DNA of 64,000 nucleotides from a virus: positions 1-64,000 of IMG/VR virus record IMGVR_UViG_3300028786_000007, one strand, 5' to 3'. The position numbers were made by a program, and so were the translations under genes. The notes under the pieces were generated by a model. It ran no database searches and was not told the origin of the DNA. It was given only the letters and a program-made list of their open reading frames with translations. This document shows, piece after piece, positions 1-6,996 of this stretch; position 1 is the first letter of the stretch; each line of letters opens with the position of its first letter.

Positions 1-421
1 GTGTGGGTTTGTTCGTTGAAAAGCTTAATATTCGGCTTAATTGGTAGGCTGGGGCCTTGTAGGGCGCGGTGGGTTAGCCCACCGCGCCCCCAGGTTAAGC
101 ATTTACGCTCGCCGGGCGGGCACCTATATTGGTGTTGCCTTACGGGAAAGGGGACGGCGGAGCGCTCGGTAAAAACTGTCGCCAGCCCTCTATGGGAAAC
201 GTATAGAGTTCCCAGGCCCGTAAGGTAGCTAATGCGGGCAGGTGCTAACTCATTTGGGCATCTACCAGGTCGAGCAATGAACGTGAGCGGCCACTAGGTA
301 ATCCAGCGGATAAGGAGCGCGCTGGCCCCCATGATCCGACAAGGCCGGGGAGGGTGTCGCTAGGCCAACAGTTGCGGACGCGCCGGTTCTAGTCCGTGGC
401 GTGCCGCTCACGTTCCCTTAT
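1..421. other. Non-coding structured region, left edge
   Basis: No convincing gene. Two strong helices are visible. Positions 35-100 form a long hairpin: GCTTAA (35-40) pairs with TTAAGC (95-100), CTGG (49-52) with CCAG (90-93), and a perfect 12-bp apical stem 62-73/78-89 closes on a TTAG loop. Positions 280-291 pair perfectly with 403-414 (12 bp), enclosing about 110 nt. At 188-213, CTCTAT/ATAGAG and GGGAA/TTCCC interleave in a pseudoknot pattern, but with no linking nucleotides, so they may be alternative folds. Structured RNA, transcribed with the tRNA-like elements that follow, is the likely content. The strand is not proven; the neighbours read rightward. Confidence 0.5.
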
Positions 422-605
422 GGGGATGACGCCATTGGCATGGCGCTGGTGCGTGGAACCAGTAAGGTGAAAAGCCAATAGGCTACGCAAGTCCATCTGA
501 ATCTCTTCGGTAAGCGGCACGCGCAACAGATGGGGCAGCACAATTGTCGTAAGGCTTGGGTGTTGTGTGCTTATTAAGCGGGTTCGATTCCCGTCATCTC
601 CACCA
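422..605 (+). ncRNA. Oversized alanine-type tRNA-like RNA
   Basis: The ends form a 7-bp acceptor stem GGGGATG (422-428) with CATCTCC (595-601), followed by discriminator A602 and an encoded CCA (603-605). The third pair is G.U, the main alanyl-tRNA synthetase identity element, shared with tmRNA. A T arm (GCGGG, loop TTCGATT, CCCGT) sits at the correct distance. Inside are a D-like stem GCCA/TGGC, a 5-bp stem CTGGT/ACCAG with a 7-nt loop (GCGTGGA; position 33 is C, not U), then inserted helices: AGCC/GGCT, CCATCTG/CAGATGG and GCACAA/TTGTGT. At 184 nt it is far longer than a tRNA and much shorter than a usual tmRNA. A short frame GCA...TAA after the AATAGG stretch could be a tag, but no typical tag ending is seen. 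Confidence 0.6.
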
Positions 606-621
606 ATTTGACAGGCTTTCC

Positions 622-1062
622 ATGCAGCTTCCCTATTATGACTCCACTGATATTGATGTTCTTAAGCGGCTGAGCCCCGTTATCGGGCGGACGCGCATTC
701 AATTTGAACCGACTTGCCCCTGGCGCGGGGCGTCGTTGACGCAGCGGCTCGCAAGTTACGAGCAGCACGGCATGATCGTGCAATCCTCGGGAGCCTATAA
801 ACTGACTGCCCTGGGCGTAGAGGTGTTGCGTCGGGGATTGAGCTTCATTTGGCCGGCCGGCTTCCGCTATAATCCTGCCCACCCCCAAGGTCCGGGGCTT
901 CCTCTGAAGATGGCAACGCGCCGCATGACTGAGGCATATACCTTGTACCAAAAGTTGGGCAGCTATAGCCTAGCGGCTGAGGCAATGGGCACGAAGAAGC
1001 AAAATGCCCATGCCTTGGTGAAAGAATACCTCCGCAGAAAAGGTTCGGGGAGAGCCGACTGA
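622..1062 (+). CDS. Winged-helix/HTH DNA-binding protein
   Basis: Small basic protein of 146 residues starting MQLPYY. Residues about 10-75 look like a winged-helix unit (LTQRLASYEQHGMIVQSSGAYKLTALG: helix, helix, then a beta hairpin). The C-terminal 45 residues contain a second helix-turn-helix (YSLAAEAMGTKKQNAHALV). I chose ATG 622 because an upstream in-frame start (556) would lie inside the tRNA-like RNA. The Shine-Dalgarno is weak. It is embedded between structured RNAs, so it could be a regulator of this region or an RNA-binding protein; the target is unknown. Confidence 0.65.
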   Translation: MQLPYYDSTDIDVLKRLSPVIGRTRIQFEPTCPWRGASLTQRLASYEQHGMIVQSSGAYKLTALGVEVLRRGLSFIWPAGFRYNPAHPQGPGLPLKMATRRMTEAYTLYQKLGSYSLAAEAMGTKKQNAHALVKEYLRRKGSGRAD

Positions 1063-1286
1063 GGTCGAATAAGCTAAGCTCTTCTTGGGTGGGAAGGGCA
1101 AAACCCCCGGAAAACTGGTACCAAGTAACCGGGAAAAGCCCCTCGGCAACAAGCGGTAGGCATCCAGGCGAGCGAAATATGTGCAACTATGATGTGCTCG
1201 TAAGATTAGACCTATGTGAGCTGATTTTGCCCCTGACGGTTGCATCGTTTTGGGGTAAGGACGTAAGTCTTCCCACCTTTATTGCT
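1063..1286 (+). ncRNA. Putative structured RNA between HTH gene and tRNA-Asn
   Basis: No gene is seen. The ends of this stretch form a perfect 9-bp helix, GGTGGGAAG (1088-1096) with CTTCCCACC (1269-1277), enclosing about 170 nt. Inside are several C-rich and G-rich runs separated by AAAA linkers (for example CCCGG...CCGGG around 1110-1130), a pattern typical of pseudoknotted RNAs. The closing helix is followed by TTTA and then the tRNA-Asn. It may be a further expanded tRNA-like element without a recognisable T arm. The family is not recognised. Confidence 0.4.
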
Positions 1287-1362
1287 TTCGAGGTAGCTCA
1301 GTGGTAGTAGCGGCGCACTGTTAATGCGTTGGTCGGTGGTTCGATCCCATCCCTGGAAACCA
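1287..1362 (+). tRNA. tRNA-Asn (anticodon GTT)
   Basis: Cloverleaf is readable: acceptor TTCGAGG/CCTGGAA (one G.G mismatch), D arm beginning GCTCAGTGG, anticodon stem GCGCA/TGCGT with loop CTGTTAA giving anticodon GTT, T arm GGTGG-TTCGATC-CCATC, discriminator A and encoded CCA (1360-1362). Length 76 nt is normal. The D stem is imperfect (C.T pair). It is the only near-canonical plus-strand tRNA among the expanded tRNA-like elements. Confidence 0.85.
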
Positions 1363-1484
1363 ATTCCCATTCCGGCCCTGCGCAAGCATCCGGTTAGGCG
1401 GCGAGCCGGTTGTGCACTCTAGCTCGTGCGTTGGAGGAGTTGGGAACGGGGTGGAGGCATCCTAACCTAGTACCCTCCCCTTTT
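1363..1484 (+). other. Intergenic spacer with local hairpins
   Basis: No gene and no T-arm motif. Short helices are possible (CGAGC...GCTCG and GCAC...GTGC near 1400-1430; GGGTGG-like strand near 1450 with CCTCCCC near 1474). It ends in CCCCTTTT just before the next tRNA-like element, which could be a weak terminator or just spacer. Confidence 0.35.
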
Positions 1485-1598
1485 GTTGGGGTAGCTCAGT
1501 GGGAGAGCGGCCGGACGCATCCGGTGTCTTAAATCTCCAGGCTGATACACTGCGTGAGGCCTGCGATAGCGCCGCGGGTTCGATTCCCGCCCCCAACG
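1485..1598 (+). tRNA. tRNA-like gene with long extra arm
   Basis: Acceptor stem GTTGGGG/CCCCAAC (7 bp, 1485-1491/1591-1597), a textbook D arm (TAGCTCAGTGGGAGAGC), and a T arm GCGGG-TTCGATT-CCCGC (1574-1590) are all present. The anticodon arm would be GCCGG/CCGGT with only a 6-nt loop ACGCAT. It is followed by about 45 nt holding another hairpin (CAGGC/GCCTG). The discriminator is G and CCA is not encoded. Total length is 114 nt. It could be a tRNA carrying an insertion, an intron-bearing tRNA, or a decayed tRNA; the amino acid cannot be assigned. Confidence 0.6.
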
Positions 1599-1608
1599 CT
1601 CCCCCTAT

Positions 1609-1725
1609 GCCGAGATGCGGGTTGCAACAGTAAGCAATCGCTTGCTTTCCTGTCTAGAAAGCGATCGCTTACTGAGGAGGTTCGAGCCCTCTTGGAAATC
1701 GGAGGTTCGATTCCTCCTCTCGGCC
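1609..1725 (+). tRNA. tRNA-like gene with 15-bp hairpin and doubled T arm
   Basis: Acceptor GCCGAGA (1609-1615) pairs perfectly with TCTCGGC (1718-1724), and the sequence opening resembles bacterial tRNA-Leu. A T arm GGAGG-TTCGATT-CCTCC lies at 1701-1717. A second T-arm-like motif, GAGG-TTCGAG-CCCTC, lies just upstream. The centre holds a long hairpin: 1628-1643 pairs with 1659-1674 with one A.C mismatch. An alternative fold, GCTTTC/GAAAGC, gives a normal 7-nt loop CTGTCTA (anticodon GTC). The CCA is not canonical. Function as a decoding tRNA is doubtful. Confidence 0.55.
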
Positions 1726-1730
1726 CCCAT

Positions 1731-1760
1731 CACGTCACAACGTGATCACGTTGTGACGTG
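1731..1760. repeat. Perfect 30-bp palindrome
   Basis: The 15-base arm CACGTCACAACGTGA is followed directly by its exact reverse complement, giving a gapless 30-bp palindrome. It lies between the last tRNA-like element and the ribonucleotide reductase gene and is not followed by a T run, so it is not a typical intrinsic terminator. It may be an operator, an RNA-processing site or a recombination/replication signal. Confidence 0.85.
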
Positions 1761-1860
1761 TGCAATATAGCCCACCGCGGCGAATTTACCCACTACAATT
1801 AGCCCCCCGTAAGGTAAAATAGCGCTACCACTAGCGTAAATACGGGGAATATCCACAAAA

Positions 1861-3627
1861 ATGGAACACATGAAGTTCGGGCCGGTTACGCCGGCCGCCG
1901 ACGCGGTTCATGCAGCCAAATACCGCGGTCGGCATGAATCCTACCGAGAAGCCACCGGTCGCGTTGCCTCCGCGATCTCGGATGGCTCTGTTCACTACGG
2001 CGAGCTGCGTGAGATGATGGGGGCCATGCGCTGGTCGCCGGCCGGGCGCATCTGGTCGGGCGCGGGCGCGGCGAAAAACGTCACGCTGCTCAACTGCTAC
2101 CACTCCGGCGTGATCGAGGACAGCCTGCTGGAAGGCGACGGCTCAATCATGAAGCGGCTCACGGAAGCGATGGCCACGCTCCGCATGGGCGGCGGTATCG
2201 GCTACAATTTCTCCCAGCTACGGCCCAACGGCGCGCTGATCAAGAAGCTCGGCTCGCATAGCTGCGGCCCGGTGCGCTTCATTGAGATGTTCGACGCCGC
2301 GGGCGGCACCATCTCCAGCTCCGGCGAGCGGCGCGGCGCGCAAATGGGGATGATGCGCATCGACCATCCGGATATCCTGGAATTTATCCGCTGTAAGCAG
2401 GGCAACCCCAACTACCTGACCCGCTTCAATCTGTCCGTGCAAGTCACCGACGAATTTATGGAATGCCTCGCCGCCAAACGGCCGTTTGAGCTGCGTCATG
2501 GCGGGCAGTCTTATGGCCATGTTGACCCGGAGGAGCTGTGGGAGACGATGATGCGCTCCACCTGGGATTGGGGCGATCCCGGCGTGTTCTTCATTGACCG
2601 CATCAATCAGGACAACAACCTGCGCTACTGCGAAGAGATCATCGGCTCCAACCCTTGCGGTGAAGTGCCGCTGCCGGCCTTCGGCTCCTGCCTGCTGGGC
2701 TCGCACAACCTGGCGAAGTACCTGAAGCCCGCGATGCTGAGCGACATCGCGATCGGCGGTAATGGCGTCACCGGCCGGGTCTATTCGTTTGATTGGGATC
2801 AGTTCGTGGAGGATATCCCGGTCGCGGTCCGGGCCATGGACAACGTCATCGACGTGACCACTTATCCGCTCTACATGCAAGAGCAGGAGATGAAGTCCAA
2901 GCGCCGTATCGGCCTGGGCTTCACGGGCCTCGCCAACGCGGGCGAAGCGCAAGGTTGGGCGTATGGCACGCCGGAGTTCGTGGAGTTTTCCGCGCGGGTG
3001 ACCATGGTGATGCGCAACGAGGCGTATCGCGCCAGCGCGAAGCTGGCTAAGGAGCGTGGTGCCTTCCCCCTCTTCGACTTCGCTAAGTTCCGAAAATCAC
3101 GTCACTTCGCGGAACTCGATGGTGATGTCCAAGCGCTGATCGAACGCCACGGGATTCGTAACTCGCACCTGATCTCCATCGCCCCCACGGGCACCATCTC
3201 TCTCACCATGGATAACGTGAGCTCGGGCCTGGAGCCGGTCTTCGAGCACGAGGGCGAACGCTTCATCCGCTTCCCCGGTTCGTCGGAGCCGGTCCGGACC
3301 GCGGTGACGGACTACGCCTATGGCCAGTTAGGGGTCAAGGGCCGGAAAATGGAAGAGGTTTCTCTCCAGCAGCATATCGACGTATTGACCGCGGTTAGTA
3401 AGTCGGTAGACCAATCTGTGAGCAAGACTATCAATGTCGGCAAGGAAGTGACCTGGGAGCAGTTCCAGGACATCTACCTGCAGAGCTATCAGGCGGGCTG
3501 CAAGAGCTGCACCACCTTCCGGCCGTCGGGGAAGAAGATGGGCATCCTGATGGGAAAGGCTGAGCCGGCCGAAGAGGGCGGAATGGCCTGTACCATTGGC
3601 CCGGACGGCCAGAGGGAATGCGCTTGA
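1861..3627 (+). CDS. nrdJ: Class II (B12-dependent) ribonucleoside reductase
   Basis: Reduces ribonucleotides to deoxyribonucleotides for phage DNA synthesis, using adenosylcobalamin and no separate radical subunit. At 588 residues it is a compact NrdJ. Visible family marks: redox pair candidates C79 (in NCYHSG) and C277, the NPCGE motif at 264-268 with the thiyl-radical cysteine C266 and E268, PTGTIS near 440, and C-terminal shuttle cysteines C577 and C587. ATG 1861 follows GGGGAAT. An intrinsic terminator follows the gene. It probably supplies the deoxynucleotide pool used by the dCMP deaminase and hydroxymethylase genes 15 kb downstream. Confidence 0.95.
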   Translation: MEHMKFGPVTPAADAVHAAKYRGRHESYREATGRVASAISDGSVHYGELREMMGAMRWSPAGRIWSGAGAAKNVTLLNCYHSGVIEDSLLEGDGSIMKRLTEAMATLRMGGGIGYNFSQLRPNGALIKKLGSHSCGPVRFIEMFDAAGGTISSSGERRGAQMGMMRIDHPDILEFIRCKQGNPNYLTRFNLSVQVTDEFMECLAAKRPFELRHGGQSYGHVDPEELWETMMRSTWDWGDPGVFFIDRINQDNNLRYCEEIIGSNPCGEVPLPAFGSCLLGSHNLAKYLKPAMLSDIAIGGNGVTGRVYSFDWDQFVEDIPVAVRAMDNVIDVTTYPLYMQEQEMKSKRRIGLGFTGLANAGEAQGWAYGTPEFVEFSARVTMVMRNEAYRASAKLAKERGAFPLFDFAKFRKSRHFAELDGDVQALIERHGIRNSHLISIAPTGTISLTMDNVSSGLEPVFEHEGERFIRFPGSSEPVRTAVTDYAYGQLGVKGRKMEEVSLQQHIDVLTAVSKSVDQSVSKTINVGKEVTWEQFQDIYLQSYQAGCKSCTTFRPSGKKMGILMGKAEPAEEGGMACTIGPDGQRECA

Positions 3628-3679
3628 CGGAGGTAGGGGTGAGATCTACGCTGTAGGTCTTCTGGCCCTGCGAACTCTT

Positions 3680-3712
3680 AAGGTCGCCCTGGTACCTCGG
3701 GGCGACCTTTTG
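3680..3712 (+). terminator. Intrinsic terminator after nrdJ
   Basis: AAGGTCGCCC pairs with GGGCGACCTT (10 bp), followed by TTTT. It lies about 50 nt after the reductase stop. Confidence 0.8.
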
Positions 3713-3868
3713 CGTTGCCGATTAGCAACTAAGCCTCCATTGCCACGCTAAAACCAACACTATCCAGCACACCGACTCGTGAGTCGCAGCATTAAGGTCG
3801 CCTAACGCCTGCGCCGCGTCATTGATGGGGGGTGGCGCGGTGATTGATACAACGGAGAGAGTAATCTC

Positions 3869-4636
3869 ATGAAGAATTCAATTCTGGGCGGCTTTGCCGC
3901 ACTGCTGCTCAGCGGCAGTGCGGTCGTCGCGGCCGACGCCTATGACCGCAAGGCCGGTTCCAACGTCAAGGAAGTCAAAATCGAGACGGCTTCCGAGAAA
4001 TCGTGGACCGGCATCTGGCTTGGCGCGTTCGGCGGTTATGGCATCAGCAATACCGAGCTGAGCCTGGACCATGTCTACGGCGATGGTTCGCCCGGATATA
4101 ACAAGGGCAAGGTCGATGGCCTCGGTGGCGAGGGCCTGTTCGGTGAGCTGCAGCTCGGTGCGGACAAGCAAATTGGCCAGTTTGTGGTCGGCGTGTACGG
4201 TTTTGTCGGTATGTCCGGCAGCGAAACCACTTTCAATATCGGCGGTGTTGGCGAAGTCGCTTCCGTCGAGGAGCAGTTCGGTTGGGGTGGCGCGATTCGC
4301 ATCGGCAAGCTGCTGAACAGCAACAACCTGCTTTACGTGGCGGGTGGCTACCGCGAAGTTGATGTTGACATCAACATCATCGGCAACCCAACCCAGGAGG
4401 AGACCTTCTCTGGCTTCTTCGGCGAAGTTGGCCTGGAATCGCGCCTGACTTCCATCAGCGACAACGCCTATCTGCGCATCGCCGGCCGGTATACCGTGTT
4501 CGACGACAAGACTTGGTCCGGTAAGAGTGGCGCAAGCGATCCTTGCTGGGACGAGCTGAACGCTGACCCCGGCAAGCTTGAAGTTATGGGCGGCCTGCTG
4601 TTCAAGGTCGGCGGCAAGGAAGTCGGCCTCGACTAA
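3869..4636 (+). CDS. Outer-membrane beta-barrel protein (Omp25/31-like)
   Basis: 255 residues with a clear Sec signal peptide (MKNSILGGFAALLLSGSAVVA, cleavage near residue 21-22). The rest is rich in Gly, Ser and aromatic residues in alternating patterns, as in an 8-strand outer-membrane barrel (WTGIWLGAFGGYGISN, then repeated xGxLGA/YxxGGYR-type strands). It resembles alphaproteobacterial Omp25/Omp31-type surface proteins. ATG 3869 follows GGAGAG. The gene stands alone between two intrinsic terminators, so it has its own promoter in 3713-3868. A phage-made barrel could change the cell surface and block superinfection; that role is inferred. Confidence 0.75.
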   Translation: MKNSILGGFAALLLSGSAVVAADAYDRKAGSNVKEVKIETASEKSWTGIWLGAFGGYGISNTELSLDHVYGDGSPGYNKGKVDGLGGEGLFGELQLGADKQIGQFVVGVYGFVGMSGSETTFNIGGVGEVASVEEQFGWGGAIRIGKLLNSNNLLYVAGGYREVDVDINIIGNPTQEETFSGFFGEVGLESRLTSISDNAYLRIAGRYTVFDDKTWSGKSGASDPCWDELNADPGKLEVMGGLLFKVGGKEVGLD

Positions 4637-4659
4637 GTTCTGACACATCTCAATGCGAA

Positions 4660-4689
4660 GGCTCAGGTTAAACAACCTGAGCCTTTTTT
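4660..4689 (+). terminator. Intrinsic terminator after outer-membrane protein
   Basis: Perfect 10-bp stem GGCTCAGGTT/AACCTGAGCC, AAAC loop, then six T. One of the clearest terminators in the window. Confidence 0.92.
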
Positions 4690-4706
4690 GCGTCTAGGGG
4701 GCCGCA

Positions 4707-4895
4707 ATGGACGAAGCCAAGCTCAAAGAGCTGAATGAGTGGATCAACGATACCTTTACCGTGACGGCCGCCGACGTTCTGGAGACGGCCCGCCAATATG
4801 GCGCGCATATCAAGAAGGGTGGCCGTACAGAAGCGGCTCTTCTCCAGGCCATTGAACCGTTGATTGGTTCCTACAATGCCCGAGATCAAGGATGA
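4707..4895 (+). CDS. Small acidic/helical protein, unknown
   Basis: 62 residues, predicted mostly helical (LKELNEWINDTF, AADVLETARQYGAHI). The start ATG 4707 follows AGGGGG. First gene of a tight run of small genes leading to the Tad2 gene. No family recognised. Confidence 0.65.
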   Translation: MDEAKLKELNEWINDTFTVTAADVLETARQYGAHIKKGGRTEAALLQAIEPLIGSYNARDQG

Positions 4896-5100
4896 GGACG
4901 GCCGCGTCGTAAAGGCCGGCCACATCATCGTCTTCACTTATGGCATTCCGCCCGTCGTGGTTCGGGCGGAGGTGGTGCGCCGCGCCGGCCACCTCGTCGC
5001 GCTCTGCCCTGGGCACAAGCCACCAGAGTGCCGCGTTGACTTACTCAGAAAACACGTGGGAGAATTTCACATTGACACTCAGAAGAAACGTGCACCATAA
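4879..5100 (+). CDS. Small protein, unknown
   Basis: 73 residues from ATG 4879, overlapping the previous gene by 17 nt. Valine-rich strands (IIVFTYGIPPVVVRAEVVR) suggest a small beta barrel. A Cys/His pair (LCPGHKPPEC) is seen, too short for a sure metal site. No family recognised. Confidence 0.6.
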   Translation, partial: PEIKDEDGRVVKAGHIIVFTYGIPPVVVRAEVVRRAGHLVALCPGHKPPECRVDLLRKHVGEFHIDTQKKRAP

Positions 5101-5293
5101 GCGGCAACTCAAGATACCCGAGCCCAAAGGCGGCTCTTCGGTCGCTTGGCCGGACAACTCCCGCTACAATTGGGCGAACCTGCCCGCCATCCGCGCGGTG
5201 AAGGGCGTGGGCCGGCCGCCGCTGGTCGCTGCGGCGCGCGCGGGCGTACTCTTCAAGAAGCTAAGACCCTCAGGACAAGGATTTACAGCATGA
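5072..5293 (+). CDS. Small basic protein with non-ATG start
   Basis: About 73 residues from TTG 5072 (GGGAGA upstream); GTG 5090 is an alternative. It overlaps the end of the previous gene, and its stop codon forms an ATGA overlap with the Tad2 gene start at 5290, which supports real translation. The sequence is basic with a conserved-looking RPPLVAAARAG segment. Function unknown. Confidence 0.5.
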   Translation: MTLRRNVHHKRQLKIPEPKGGSSVAWPDNSRYNWANLPAIRAVKGVGRPPLVAAARAGVLFKKLRPSGQGFTA

Positions 5294-5940
5294 GAATTGA
5301 ACCGACCGTCGGCCGGGTCGTTTGGTACTATCCCGCCAATGGCGACAGCAATAAGCCTTGCGCGGCCCTCGTCGCCAACGTGCACGATGAAACCCATATT
5401 GCCGTCGGCTACCTCGACCATATTGGTCAGGCGCACTCCGCGAGCTTTGTGCCGTTGATCCAGGAAGGCGAGGCCCGCCCCTATGGGCGCGACCACTGCA
5501 CCTGGATGCCGTATCAGGTCGGGCAGGCCAAGAAGCATGCTGAGCCGGCCGCGGCGAGCCCGAGCGTCCTGAATCTCCCCTACCAGGAAACTGCTGCAGC
5601 GCTCTCGTCGAGCTCAGCCTTGCGCTTCGGCGACGTGATCGCGGCCCTGGAGCTCGGCTTCCGCGCGCGCCGGACCGGCTGGAACGGCCGCAATATGTGG
5701 ATCGCCTACTCGCCCGGCTCCGAATCGCTACCCGCGGAGAAGTTTTGGTCGGGCGCGAACCGCGAATATGCGGAGCGGCGCGGTGGCTATGCGCGGGTGC
5801 AGCCCTGCCTCACTATGTGCACGGCGGATGGCTCTATCCAGATGGGCTGGTTGGCTTCCCAGCGGGATATGCTCGCCACCGATTGGGAAGTGCTCCACGG
5901 CTGGACGGACGAGGACGAGCGGCCGGAGGTGCACCTGTGA
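5290..5940 (+). CDS. Tad2-like (DUF2829) anti-Thoeris protein with extra N-terminal domain
   Basis: 216 residues. The C-terminal half (about 115-212) is a DUF2829 domain: LRFGDVIAALELG, RRTGWNGRNMWIAY, a basic/aromatic middle and the signature TADGSIQMGWLASQRDM followed by ATDWEVL. Family members called Tad2 bind the cyclic ADP-ribose-type signal of Thoeris defence and so block it. The first 85 residues form a separate small domain (VGRVVWYYP...HCTWMPYQ) common in phage proteins of unknown role, joined by a Pro/Ala linker. ATG 5290 follows AGGACAAGG and overlaps the upstream stop. Domain identity is confident; anti-Thoeris activity here is inferred. Confidence 0.88.
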   Translation: MRIEPTVGRVVWYYPANGDSNKPCAALVANVHDETHIAVGYLDHIGQAHSASFVPLIQEGEARPYGRDHCTWMPYQVGQAKKHAEPAAASPSVLNLPYQETAAALSSSSALRFGDVIAALELGFRARRTGWNGRNMWIAYSPGSESLPAEKFWSGANREYAERRGGYARVQPCLTMCTADGSIQMGWLASQRDMLATDWEVLHGWTDEDERPEVHL

Positions 5941-6173
5941 GAGAATCGTCCCGAGTAGATGTGCGGAACGCTATTGAAGCGCGGCTGTATGACCCCATCA
6001 CTGGCGTGTTGACTCACTTTGGTCGGCAAATGCTGGAGAATGCACTGGACAATACAGTCGGTGGCGGTAAGATCAAAGACGTTGATAATGGCGGTCAGAT
6101 CTTCACCGGCGAGATGGTGATTACTCAGGAATTCAACTTCCTTCTTCCGAACAGAAATAAATCTGAAGGCTAG
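5937..6173 (+). CDS. Small protein coupled to Tad2 gene
   Basis: 78 residues from GTG 5937, which overlaps the Tad2 stop (GTGA). Predicted helix early (VRNAIEARLYDP) and an amphipathic strand late (EMVITQEFNFLLP). No family recognised. Translational coupling suggests co-expression with the Tad2-like protein. Confidence 0.6.
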   Translation: MRESSRVDVRNAIEARLYDPITGVLTHFGRQMLENALDNTVGGGKIKDVDNGGQIFTGEMVITQEFNFLLPNRNKSEG

Positions 6174-6193
6174 GGGGAGCTTTTTAAGCTGAG

Positions 6194-6250
6194 ATGCCTT
6201 AGAGTTACGAGCACCTTCCTAAAGGTGTAACGAACTCTAAGGCTGCAATC
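6194..6250 (+). promoter_or_regulatory. Leader hairpin masking a ribosome-binding site
   Basis: 6196-6206 pairs perfectly with 6233-6243 (11 bp), with an inner CACCTT/AAGGTG stem. The 3' strand contains the AAGG that is correctly spaced from ATG 6251, so the folded leader should hide the Shine-Dalgarno. A two-codon frame ATG-CCT-TAG starts at 6194 and enters the hairpin; ribosomes there might open it. Inference from pairing only. Confidence 0.6.
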
Positions 6251-6919
6251 ATGAAATACATCCTCGCGTTGCTTTCTGTTTTCCTTCTTCCCTCCCCCGC
6301 GAACGCTGATGGCCCTTCTGACTACCGTCCCAACATCAACTATTACGCCCCGAAGCCCGCTTCTATGAGCTACGAGCGCCAGTTGCAGCGCGACTACCAA
6401 CTGTGGAAGCGCGATCAGGCGGAACAGCGCGAGATGGCGCTCATGTCGCGTAAAATGCGCACACGCCGGCTCCGTGAGTTGGAGGCGGAAGATCGCTACC
6501 GGGCGTCCCGAGCTAGGGACCGGCGTCTTCAGCGGCGCTACGAAGCCGCAGAGCGGCACGAGGGACGTACGGAGCGCCGGGACCGGCTACGGCGGGAAGC
6601 GCGTGCCCTCGCCGACGAGCGGGCTCGCTACGCCTCCCAGCGGCGGCGTTATGCAGTTAGTCAGCGCTATGACGAGCCGCGTGGCGCTATGTGCAAGCCT
6701 TATGTGATTGGCCATGGCCAGAAGAAGATCGGCCGGCCGCGCGCAGAACGGGATGCCCGGCTGGGCTGGGTCTCTGACGTCGAATCGCGCTGGGACCGCA
6801 GCTACGCTAATCCAGCACGTGCTGGGGATAAACGCTACCTCTGCGACCGTGATCCCTACACATTGACGCCGCAATATACCTGCAAGTTCAAAGCGCGGCC
6901 CTGTAGGGGAGAGTTTTGA
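6251..6919 (+). CDS. Secreted Arg/Glu-rich coiled-coil protein
   Basis: 222 residues. A signal peptide (MKYILALLSVFLLPSPANA, cleavage near residue 20) is followed by a strongly charged helical region (about 40-150; long runs of Arg/Glu with RRLRELEAEDR-type heptads) and a C-terminal domain with four cysteines (MCKPYV, LCDRD, YTCKFKARPC) that could form disulfides in the periplasm. Expression is probably controlled by the leader hairpin just upstream. No family recognised. It may act on the envelope; a lysis role is possible but unsupported. Confidence 0.7.
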   Translation: MKYILALLSVFLLPSPANADGPSDYRPNINYYAPKPASMSYERQLQRDYQLWKRDQAEQREMALMSRKMRTRRLRELEAEDRYRASRARDRRLQRRYEAAERHEGRTERRDRLRREARALADERARYASQRRRYAVSQRYDEPRGAMCKPYVIGHGQKKIGRPRAERDARLGWVSDVESRWDRSYANPARAGDKRYLCDRDPYTLTPQYTCKFKARPCRGEF

Positions 6920-6996
6920 GCTGCAACACCCTGTATAAGCGTGTTACGGGGGCCGGCTTACGTCCGGCCCTTAGCTTATTCTGGAGGGCGGGGCTC

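Noticed and set aside
188-213. H-type pseudoknot CTCTAT/ATAGAG with GGGAA/TTCCC
   Set aside because: Pairing is perfect but both crossing loops have zero length, which is not sterically plausible for full stems; kept only as a note.
1-228. 75-codon open frame at the left edge
   Set aside because: It runs through the perfect 12-bp hairpin and has no ribosome site or protein-like composition; structured RNA is a better reading.
422-605. Calling this a standard tmRNA
   Set aside because: Acceptor end fits, but length is 184 nt, no typical 5' D-loop sequence and no tag ending in LAA or similar.
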